From the NCBI GenBank assembly GCA_964577195.1, contig CAZNYF010000127.1, positions 1-8,116 on the forward strand: a stretch of 8,116 bases of DNA. The letters run 5' to 3'. Both the position numbers and the translations under genes were made by a program. The notes beneath the pieces are model-generated. The model had not been told where the DNA came from. It saw only the letters and a list, made by a program, of their open reading frames with translations, and searched no databases. Below are positions 1 to 5,872 of this stretch, one piece after another (the first letter of the stretch is position 1; every line of letters starts with the position of its first letter). Source of the DNA: HyVt-560 sp964577195. GTDB taxonomy: Bacteria; Pseudomonadota; Gammaproteobacteria; UWMA-0217.

Positions 1-105
1 GCAATGATATAACACCGATCACAACCAGCTTATTGGTTGAGCACAAATCATCTGAGTTAAACTCTCACTGTTTTATCGACATCAACGTGAGTTCAAAACA
101 TCCGC

Positions 106-1458
106 ATGCATCTTCAGGAAATCGAAACCAAACTCCAGGCAGCTCGTACCCGACTGATTCTGGACAAGCCTTTTCTTGGTGCGCTGGTGTTGCGGCTGCC
201 CATGGTGGTGGCTGATCCCAATTGGTGTAAAACCACTGCGACGGATGCGCGTAAGTTTTATTACAGCGCTGAGTATATCGAAGCACTGACGGCTGCAGAA
301 ACCCAGTTTGTGCTGGCACATGAGGCGTTGCATTGTGCCCTGTCCCACTTTGCCCGGCGTGAGCATCGCATCAAAATGCGTTGGGATGTGGCTTGCGATT
401 ACGCGATTAATCCTTTGCTGATTGAAGATGGTCTGACTGCGCCACCGCGCAGCTTGATGATGAAAGAATATAACGGCATGACTGCAGAGGAGATCTACCC
501 TTGCATTGATGAGAACAGCGATGTCGAAACGCTTGACCAGCACGTCTATGACAAAGATGAACCCAGTGAAGGCGGACAAAAACAAAACGCAGGGGAAGGA
601 GAGTCCGAGAACAAGGGCGCGCCACAAACCGAAAATACAGATAGTGATGGTGATGATCCCAACGATGCGCAAAATGGAGAAACGGGTGGCGATTCTCCCA
701 AGGAGCAACAAGAAATAAACGATGCTGCGGGAGGCGATGAAGATCAGTCCATCGACAATCCGGAACAACAGCAGACGTCTGGCGAGCAGGCAGGCGCGCC
801 AAAACCCGCCCCATTAACTCAGCAGGAAATGGATACACTCAGCACCCAGTGGCAGCAACGTCTCGCCGGTGCGGCGCAGCAAGCAATGCAGGCTGGCAAA
901 ATGAGTGGCTCCATGTCGCGTATGTTCGAAATTATGGCGCAGCCTCGCCTGCCCTGGCGGAATTTACTCTCCCGCTATGTCTCTGCCGTTGCTCGCGATG
1001 ACTACAACTATAGCCGCCCGTCCAATCGGCGCGGTGATCCCGCTATTTTCCCCAGCTTGCGTAGTGCGCAGCTCAATTTAACCGTTGCGATTGATACCAG
1101 CGGCTCAGTCAATAATCGGGAAATCAGCGAATTTATTTCCGAAATCAGCGCCATAAAATCCAACCTGCGCGCCCGTATTACCCTAATGGCCTGCGACTCA
1201 AACCTTGCTGAAGGCTGCCCCTGGATCTATGAACCCTGGGAGGATTTGGAATTCCCTGCCCATCTTACTGGTGGCGGTGGTACTAGCTTTATTGAGCCGT
1301 TTAGAAAGACCAATCTCGAAGATCAACAACCCGATGTATTTATTTATTTCACTGACACACAAGGGAAATTCCCCAAAGAACAGCCCACCTACCCTGTCCT
1401 GTGGCTGGTTAAAGGCAAAGGTCAGGTTCCCTGGGGACAGCGAATCCAGCTTAACTAA
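106..1458 (+). CDS. DUF2201 family putative metallopeptidase with C-terminal VWA-like domain
   Basis: 450 residues. The N-terminal domain (about 1-135) carries a zinc-metallopeptidase-like HExxH motif, H72-E73-A-L-H76 with a further His at 81, followed by a WDVACDYAIN segment and an NGMTAEEIY segment typical of the DUF2201 N-terminal family. A low-complexity acidic linker rich in Glu, Asp, Gln, Asn and Gly spans about 150-235. The C-terminal domain (about 320-450) looks like a VWA fold: DTSGS at 330-334, a glycine-rich TGGGG around 388 with T393, and TDT with D417 can supply the metal (MIDAS-like) ligands. Family members are often paired with a MoxR-type AAA+ ATPase; none is visible here, and it would lie before the window. 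The ATG is the only candidate after an in-frame stop at 88-90, and no Shine-Dalgarno sequence precedes it. The protein is probably cytoplasmic, as there is no signal peptide. Family membership is secure; peptidase activity and substrate are unknown. Confidence 0.88.
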   Translation: MHLQEIETKLQAARTRLILDKPFLGALVLRLPMVVADPNWCKTTATDARKFYYSAEYIEALTAAETQFVLAHEALHCALSHFARREHRIKMRWDVACDYAINPLLIEDGLTAPPRSLMMKEYNGMTAEEIYPCIDENSDVETLDQHVYDKDEPSEGGQKQNAGEGESENKGAPQTENTDSDGDDPNDAQNGETGGDSPKEQQEINDAAGGDEDQSIDNPEQQQTSGEQAGAPKPAPLTQQEMDTLSTQWQQRLAGAAQQAMQAGKMSGSMSRMFEIMAQPRLPWRNLLSRYVSAVARDDYNYSRPSNRRGDPAIFPSLRSAQLNLTVAIDTSGSVNNREISEFISEISAIKSNLRARITLMACDSNLAEGCPWIYEPWEDLEFPAHLTGGGGTSFIEPFRKTNLEDQQPDVFIYFTDTQGKFPKEQPTYPVLWLVKGKGQVPWGQRIQLN

Positions 1459-1500
1459 AGTCGTGATTCAATCCACTTGTAGACAAAAATGGTGACAAGA

Positions 1501-1544
1501 CTAGTAACATGTAACCAAATGAGCTAGCCTAGTTACATGTAACC
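1501..1544. promoter_or_regulatory. Paired palindromic operator candidate upstream of the toxin-antitoxin genes
   Basis: Two 16-bp direct copies, CTAGTAACATGTAACC (1501-1516) and CTAGTTACATGTAACC (1529-1544), differ at one base and start 28 bp apart. The core of the second, GTTACATGTAAC (1532-1543), is a perfect 12-bp palindrome; the first has one mismatch to symmetry. They end 4 bp before the GGAG ribosome binding site of the antitoxin. Type II antitoxins usually bind palindromes in this position to repress their own operon, so an autoregulatory operator is the natural reading. I see no convincing -35/-10 pair, so the promoter itself is not placed; a GTGACA at 1492-1497 is a weak -35 candidate. 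Confidence 0.6.
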
Positions 1545-1558
1545 TTTTGGAGAAAATC

Positions 1559-1771
1559 GTGACAAATCAAGTGAATGAAAAAGTCGCCCGTTACCGCACT
1601 CGCATGAAAGCAGCAGGCATGCGGCCTATACAAATTTGGGTGCCGGATACCCGTCAACCCGATTTCACTAAAGAGTTAGCTCGCCAGATTAATGTGCTAA
1701 AAGGCCAACCCGAAGAGCAAGCCGCATTAGATCTCATTGAAGCCGAAAGTCTTGCTGAGACTTGGGAGTGA
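1559..1771 (+). CDS. DUF3018 / MazE-like antitoxin
   Basis: About 70 residues, starting at GTG 1559, six bases after a GGAG Shine-Dalgarno at 1549-1552. A TTG at 1547 is in frame but overlaps that ribosome binding site, so it is less likely. The N-terminal part (VNEKVARYRTRMKAAGMRPIQIWVPDTR) matches the DUF3018 pattern: a basic helix, then an AAGMRPIQIWVPD core that probably contributes to the DNA-binding part. The acidic C-terminal tail (EEQAALDLIEAESLAETWE) is the kind of segment that wraps the toxin in MazE-type complexes. The gene lies directly upstream of a MazF-family toxin with a 4-nt overlap, the standard antitoxin-first order. Expected roles are neutralising the toxin and repressing the operon through the palindromes just upstream. 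Family assignment is strong; partner and operator binding are inferred. Confidence 0.85.
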   Translation: MTNQVNEKVARYRTRMKAAGMRPIQIWVPDTRQPDFTKELARQINVLKGQPEEQAALDLIEAESLAETWE

Positions 1772-2097
1772 AGCGAGGTGATATCGTTACCGTGGCCGCC
1801 CAAGGCGACTACGGTAAGCCCCGCCCTGCTGTTGTCATTCAGGCCAATGCGCTCAACCAACTCGATACCGAGAGCACCATTCTTGCGCTAGTGACGAGCA
1901 CCGTAAGAGATGCGCCGCTATTGCGACTCACAATTGAGCCAACAGAAGAGAACGGCCTACATCGAACCTCTCAGATAATGGTCGATAAACTGCTCACAAT
2001 CCGCAGAAACAGAACCGGTAAAACGGTTGGCCAGCTAACAGACAAACAACTCGTTGAGTTGACTCGGCTACTGGCACTGGTGATCGGAATAGCCTAA
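1768..2097 (+). CDS. MazF/PemK-family endoribonuclease toxin
   Basis: 109 residues from GTG 1768, which overlaps the antitoxin stop as GTGA. This start gives MKRGDIVTVAAQGD, the usual N-terminus of the family; a TTG at 1762 would add two residues. The conserved GKPRPAVVIQ stretch (residues 16-25, with R19) and the TST at 43-45 match the Arg and Thr positions used for catalysis in MazF. NGLHRTSQIMVDKLLTI and the closing LALVIGIA are also family-typical. The length is normal and the frame intact, so the toxin appears functional. Known members cut RNA at short sequence motifs and slow growth when the antitoxin is degraded; the cleavage motif of this one cannot be read from sequence. It is translated by coupling to the antitoxin. 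No terminator is evident before the convergent gene whose stop lies 15 bp away. Confidence 0.9.
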   Translation: MKRGDIVTVAAQGDYGKPRPAVVIQANALNQLDTESTILALVTSTVRDAPLLRLTIEPTEENGLHRTSQIMVDKLLTIRRNRTGKTVGQLTDKQLVELTRLLALVIGIA

Positions 2098-2112
2098 AAA
2101 ATGTAAACAGTT

Positions 2113-2400
2113 CTATTGATCCACAATAGCGCCAGATTGTGCTGCTTCTAAATCGCCGCTCACACCCCCGGCATCCGACGCTCTCTCACTTGAATCCGCA
2201 CCACCCAAAGCCTGGGCAGGCGTTGGTGCTTCTCCTCCCATCGAAACGACACAATCCTTAACGTACTGGGAGACTAGCTCGGGTTGCACACTATATTCTT
2301 TTGCCTGGCTCTGGCACTCGGTTGTGATCTCCCCCGCAATGAGTAATGCCGGGACACTGGATAAAACAAACAATGATGTTGCTATGACTAATTTTTTCAC
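2113..2400 (-). CDS. Small secreted protein with a PsiF-like Cys-x20-Cys motif
   Basis: 95 residues from GTG at 2400. The TTG two codons upstream (2406) is possible, but it would leave only three bases after the AGG, whereas the GTG has eight and gives a normal MKK start. Residues 1-22 form a signal peptide (MKKLVIATSLFVLSSVPALLIA), with likely cleavage before G23, so the protein is probably periplasmic. The mature part has two cysteines, C29 and C50, separated by exactly 20 residues in a helix-prone segment (CQSQAKEY...YVKDCV). This spacing, with QAK after the first Cys and DC at the second, resembles PsiF repeats of proteobacteria; the match is from memory and short, so it is tentative. The remaining tail (about 55-95) is Ala/Gly/Ser/Asp-rich and probably disordered. 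Function unknown. It is convergent with the toxin gene and divergent from the lipoprotein gene. Confidence 0.65.
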   Translation of the reverse strand: MKKLVIATSLFVLSSVPALLIAGEITTECQSQAKEYSVQPELVSQYVKDCVVSMGGEAPTPAQALGGADSSERASDAGGVSGDLEAAQSGAIVDQ

Positions 2401-2430
2401 TCTCAATACCTGTTTAGGTCGACGCTATTA

Positions 2431-2460
2431 AGAATAGGTAATAAGTATGATTTTTGCCAA
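2431..2460 (-). promoter_or_regulatory. Candidate sigma-70 promoter of the small secreted protein
   Basis: Read on the - strand, TTGGCA (2460-2455; 5 of 6 to TTGACA) is followed after 18 bp by TATTCT (2436-2431; 4 of 6 to TATAAT). Transcription would start near 2424, giving a leader of about 24 nt before the GTG at 2400. Placement relative to the gene is good, but the -10 is imperfect. Confidence 0.4.
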
Positions 2461-2544
2461 TAAACATTTGTAAGATCTTTCCATCATCGAATCCTTATCT
2501 TTATCAATTTTATTGATCAGACTGGCTCTAAGTGATGAATCGTC

Positions 2545-2572
2545 AATACCTCACAAAGTTTTGTGAGGTATT
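2545..2572. repeat. Perfect 12-bp inverted repeat in a divergent intergenic region
   Basis: AATACCTCACAA (2545-2556), a 4-nt AGTT spacer, and its exact reverse complement TTGTGAGGTATT (2561-2572). As RNA it would form a stable hairpin on either strand. Neither side has a good U-tract (TTTCC on +), and both flanking genes are transcribed away from it, so an intrinsic terminator is a poor explanation. It lies about 95 bp upstream of the lipoprotein start and 145 bp upstream of the secreted-protein start. An operator, a structured leader or a remnant of a small palindromic repeat element are the remaining options. Confidence 0.75.
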
Positions 2573-2614
2573 TCCTGATTGCTGTAGGAGATCTTGTGCA
2601 TCCGATCCCATTAA

Positions 2615-2642
2615 TTGTTTAGAAGTTTGCTATATTTAGAAT
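2615..2642 (+). promoter_or_regulatory. Candidate sigma-70 promoter of the FG-GAP lipoprotein
   Basis: Two overlapping readings exist. TTGTTT (2615-2620) and TAGAAT (2637-2642) are separated by 16 bp. Alternatively, TGCTATATT (2628-2636) is an extended -10 (TGn plus TATATT) that would not need a strong -35. Either would start transcription 20-30 bases before the ATG at 2668. No clear Shine-Dalgarno sequence follows. Confidence 0.4.
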
Positions 2643-2667
2643 CTAACTTTCTGTTTTTATTGATGAT

Positions 2668-4590
2668 ATGAGCCTGCAACTGCTAATAAAACCACTCCTT
2701 GTCCTGTTCTTCACTTTACCGATGTTCGGCTGTATTGACAGCAATGACACTTCCGACGACTCACGGCTGCGGCTGCTACTCTTATCAGATGGCGAGCTAA
2801 AACCGCCTTTTTCCTTAAATATTTTAAGCTATCGAACCGAAGTTGATGAAGATCTTCAAAGCATCCAATTAACCGTCGCTGCGCGCAACTTGGGTTCGTT
2901 CATTACCGTCAATGATCAAGCCGTTGCAGATGGCGTACCCGGTAGCGCAATTTCGCTGATAGTGGGTAAAAATGACATCGAAATTAACGTAATTTCCAAA
3001 GATGCCAGCTCACGAACGCGCTATTTCCTCGAGATTTATCGTGGCGAAAAGCCTCCCGGTAGCGATAATGATGGCGATTCGAATGACAATGACAATGACA
3101 ATGAGAATAGCGATGAAATTTCAGGTACCAATTTAGGTTCATTAACGCTCGAAGGCGCTGCACTGGATCAGATTTTCCAAGAGGAGCAGCTCACCTACAC
3201 CGCAACACTCGGGGCTTTCATCGACGGCGTTCACATACAGGCTACAACCTCCGCCGATAACCAGATCAGTATTAACGGTGAGATCCTCGCACCTGGCGAG
3301 ACCTCAGCGCTGATCCCCATAGAGAGCAGCACCCAAATTGAAATCATCGTTAATTCAACTAACGATACTTCGAGTAAAACTTATGTCATCGACGTTACCC
3401 GGAAATCGATTGATGAATTCAGCCAAACTATCGAACTGAGTTCAACCGACCCACAATCAGGTTCGCAGTTCGGCTTTAGCTCTGCAATTTCGGGAAAAAT
3501 GCTAGCTGTCGGAGCACCGGATGAAATCGAGGGACGTGGCGCTGTTTACCTATTTAATCTCGGTACTGATGGTTGGCAGTTTGTCCAACGTCTCCAGCTT
3601 TCAAACCCATCATCAGGCGACCGCTTTGGGCAGAGTCTCTCTATGCAAGGCAACTTGCTGGCAATCGGGGCCATGCAACGATCTCCCAACGGGAACACCA
3701 ACAGTGGGGAAGTTTTTATCTACCAGAAATCTGGGCAAAACTGGTCTGAAACGACCCACTTAACCGCTCCCTCTCCGCAGACAGGGCATAGATTTGGATA
3801 TAACGTGGTTTTATCCGGTGAACGATTGGCTGTTGCAACTTTGCGAAGCAATGCCGCGACAGATGCCGGACAAATCTATGTTTTCAAACAACAAGGTGCG
3901 GCATGGAATTTAGAAGCGACAGTAGGATCGGCTGGCGTCGGTTCCAGTGATAAGTACGCAGCCAGTATTGACATGGAGAACGACTTACTCGCAATCGGGT
4001 CATTCAATCAGTCCGGCTGTCAAAATTTAAATGATGATGACCCGGGGTCGGTTCGAATTTACCAGCGCGATGAGAACAATGCGTGGAATCAAATCCAGAC
4101 ATTAGAGGGTGAAGGCGCTAATGATCGTTTTGGATTCAGTGTGGATATTGACGCTAATCGCCTCGCCGTTGGCGCTCAATGCGAAGATACTTTTCACACG
4201 ACTCGCACGGAAGGCGCTGTCTACATTTACGAGCAATCAGAAAATGGATTTAATTTAGAACAAAAAGTAAAAGCCTTTCAAACCGCAGCATTCAGTCTGT
4301 ATGGCGATAGAGTTGCACTGGCTGGCAATCAATTAATTGTCACCGGATCTTTTGAAATTCCCGCGCATAATTTTGCCAGCTCACTCACAGGCGCCGGGGC
4401 GGCGTATCTACTAGAACGAAAGAATGGCAGCTGGCAAGAAACAAGACTATTTATCCCTCTTGGCCTTGAAAGTAACGACCGATTTGGCATAAGTCTAAGC
4501 ACTGACAGCGGTCGCGTATTAATTGGCGCGCCAGGTGGAGAGAACAACAGCAATTTATTTAAGAAAGGGGCGGCGTATATTTTTGAATAG
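2668..4590 (+). CDS. Lipoprotein with two cadherin-like beta-sandwich domains and a seven-repeat FG-GAP propeller
   Basis: 640 residues. The N-terminus has a hydrophobic signal ending in LPMFGC with the lipidated Cys at 22. The lipobox (MFGC) is slightly off consensus. Ile rather than Asp follows the Cys, which favours sorting to the outer membrane. Two cadherin-like beta-sandwich domains (PF12733 type) lie at about 51-126 and 156-246, each ending in a Y-x-[LI]-[ED]-[IV]-[YT]-R strand, joined by an Asp/Asn-rich linker at 131-150. Then come seven FG-GAP-like repeats starting near residues 268, 320, 376, 430, 488, 542 and 605, most reading RFG followed about 15 residues later by LAVGA or LAIG. 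Spacing is 52-63 residues, giving one complete seven-bladed propeller. Repeats 4 and 6 have degenerate FG positions (KYAAS, AFSLYGD). C451 and C505, in adjacent blades, could pair. The ATG lacks a clear ribosome binding site. A surface adhesion or carbohydrate/protein-binding role is plausible but unproven. Confidence 0.85.
   Translation: MSLQLLIKPLLVLFFTLPMFGCIDSNDTSDDSRLRLLLLSDGELKPPFSLNILSYRTEVDEDLQSIQLTVAARNLGSFITVNDQAVADGVPGSAISLIVGKNDIEINVISKDASSRTRYFLEIYRGEKPPGSDNDGDSNDNDNDNENSDEISGTNLGSLTLEGAALDQIFQEEQLTYTATLGAFIDGVHIQATTSADNQISINGEILAPGETSALIPIESSTQIEIIVNSTNDTSSKTYVIDVTRKSIDEFSQTIELSSTDPQSGSQFGFSSAISGKMLAVGAPDEIEGRGAVYLFNLGTDGWQFVQRLQLSNPSSGDRFGQSLSMQGNLLAIGAMQRSPNGNTNSGEVFIYQKSGQNWSETTHLTAPSPQTGHRFGYNVVLSGERLAVATLRSNAATDAGQIYVFKQQGAAWNLEATVGSAGVGSSDKYAASIDMENDLLAIGSFNQSGCQNLNDDDPGSVRIYQRDENNAWNQIQTLEGEGANDRFGFSVDIDANRLAVGAQCEDTFHTTRTEGAVYIYEQSENGFNLEQKVKAFQTAAFSLYGDRVALAGNQLIVTGSFEIPAHNFASSLTGAGAAYLLERKNGSWQETRLFIPLGLESNDRFGISLSTDSGRVLIGAPGGENNSNLFKKGAAYIFE
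3085..3108 (+). repeat. In-frame hexanucleotide repeat (GACAAT)x3 plus GAGAAT
   Basis: Three exact GACAAT units (3085-3102) and one variant GAGAAT (3103-3108) encode alternating Asp-Asn/Glu-Asn in the interdomain linker of the lipoprotein. Because the unit is six bases, slippage would change linker length without breaking the frame. Confidence 0.8.
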
Positions 4591-5872
4591 AGCGAATAAT
4601 ATATCCAGAAACAACCTCTAAACCACCCGAATTCTCTTCGAGAAATACTTTGGCCGCCTGCCCTGATGTTTGTCGATAACGGGTATTTGTAGAAAGCTTA
4701 ATTAAAAGTGATACCAGCTCCTTTTCATTATTAACTTTTTGAGCGGCATTTTGTTCAAACATATTATTATATATTTCTGAAAAATTATGGATTGCAGAAC
4801 CTGTGATCACGGGGATACCATGCGCCGCAGGCTCTAATGGATTATGTCCACCAATTTCAGCGAAACTTCCAGCAACAAATGCCGCATCTACTGCGCCATA
4901 AAGCATATTCAGTTCTCCCAGGGTGTCAGCTAGATAAATGACTGTATCTGCTTGTAGGGAATCCGTGCTGCTGCGTTTGATAAATTTCAAACCGCTGTTC
5001 TCACAAATATCAGCAACTGCGTGAAAACGATCAGGATGTCTCGGCACAATGACCAGCAGACTTTCATCTATCGCTGTCAACAGCTCTTTGTGCGCATTGA
5101 TTAAACGTTCTTCTTCATCTGCATGTGTACTTGCCGCTATCCAGATAAAGTCATAATCAGGCCATTGGGTGCGTAATTCAGCACCTTGCTGACGCACCTC
5201 GCTGGACAATTGAATATCAAATTTTAAATTACTAATTATTGTTACTCTTGACGCCTCTGCCCCCAACTTAATAAAACGCTCGGCATCAAGCTTCCCCTGT
5301 GAAAATATTTTTGTTGTTAGCAGTAGGGTATTACGAGTTAATGCAGACACTTTTTGATAACTGGAGGCCGACTTTTCAGACAATCTTGCATTAACAATCA
5401 CAACCGGTATGTTTTGTTGCTGACAATAATAAAAACAATTCGGCCAAAGCTCTGTTTCCATAACAACACAGATAGAAGGTTTTGTTTTTCTTAAAAATCG
5501 TTTAACAACACCGGGAAAATCATAAGGAAAATAAACATGTTCAACGCGACCTGAAAATCGTGTTTGCAGCAGACTGGAACCGGTCGGGGTTGTGGTTGTG
5601 ACCAGTATTTTATGGCGGGTTTCAGATAGTAATTTTTCGATTAACGCTGCTGCTGCATTCACCTCACCAACAGACACGGCATGCAACCAAATTCTTGGCT
5701 GCTCAGGCAACGCCGCAAACATCGCAAGCCGTTCACCCCAGCGCTTGCGATATGCGGGTAGGTTTTTGCCTTTTCGCCACAAGCGTAAAAAAATCAGCGG
5801 CGCGGATAAATAGAGGAGAAAAGAATAAACCAGCCGATAAATACCGCTGCTTTTTGTTGATGCCATCATCAC
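4559..5872 (-). CDS. waaA: 3-deoxy-D-manno-octulosonic acid (Kdo) transferase
   Basis: 437 residues from GTG 5872; ATG codons at 5869 and 5866 are in frame and equally possible. The enzyme transfers Kdo from CMP-Kdo to lipid IVA, the first step of LPS core assembly at the inner-membrane cytoplasmic face. A hydrophobic N-terminal anchor spans about 11-30, followed by LPAYRKRWGER (38-48). SVGE at 67-70 carries the catalytic base E70. METELWPN (138-145), NARLS (161-165), NLKFD (215-219), ASTH (247-250), VPRHP (276-280) and GGHNPLEPAAHGIPV (341-355) match the WaaA signature throughout, and length is close to E. coli WaaA (about 425). It is the last gene of the LPS operon, and its start overlaps the stop of the GT4 gene (GTGA, or TGATG if ATG is used). 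Its 3' end overlaps the convergent lipoprotein gene by 32 bp. Whether it adds one or more Kdo residues cannot be told. Confidence 0.96.
   Translation of the reverse strand: MMMASTKSSGIYRLVYSFLLYLSAPLIFLRLWRKGKNLPAYRKRWGERLAMFAALPEQPRIWLHAVSVGEVNAAAALIEKLLSETRHKILVTTTTPTGSSLLQTRFSGRVEHVYFPYDFPGVVKRFLRKTKPSICVVMETELWPNCFYYCQQQNIPVVIVNARLSEKSASSYQKVSALTRNTLLLTTKIFSQGKLDAERFIKLGAEASRVTIISNLKFDIQLSSEVRQQGAELRTQWPDYDFIWIAASTHADEEERLINAHKELLTAIDESLLVIVPRHPDRFHAVADICENSGLKFIKRSSTDSLQADTVIYLADTLGELNMLYGAVDAAFVAGSFAEIGGHNPLEPAAHGIPVITGSAIHNFSEIYNNMFEQNAAQKVNNEKELVSLLIKLSTNTRYRQTSGQAAKVFLEENSGGLEVVSGYIIRSIQKYTPPLS

Noticed and set aside
1..105. Possible end of an upstream gene (frame 1 reads Ala-Met-Ile-stop) or an open frame from base 3 to 215
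   Set aside because: Three codons cannot be identified, and the longer frame would overlap the DUF2201 gene by 110 bases with no recognisable content.
82..838. Long - strand open frames (228 and 143 residues) opposite the DUF2201 gene
   Set aside because: They lie antisense to a well-supported gene and have odd compositions (His/Arg-rich or Ile/Phe-rich stretches) from reading the acidic linker backwards.
2113..2129. CTATTG-ATCCA-CAATAG hairpin as a terminator between toxin and secreted-protein genes
   Set aside because: The 6-bp stem is AT-rich with no T-tract, and it includes the coding end of the secreted-protein gene.
2503..2517. ATCAAT-TTT-ATTGAT inverted repeat
   Set aside because: A short AT-rich palindrome of six base pairs is expected by chance in this AT-rich spacer.
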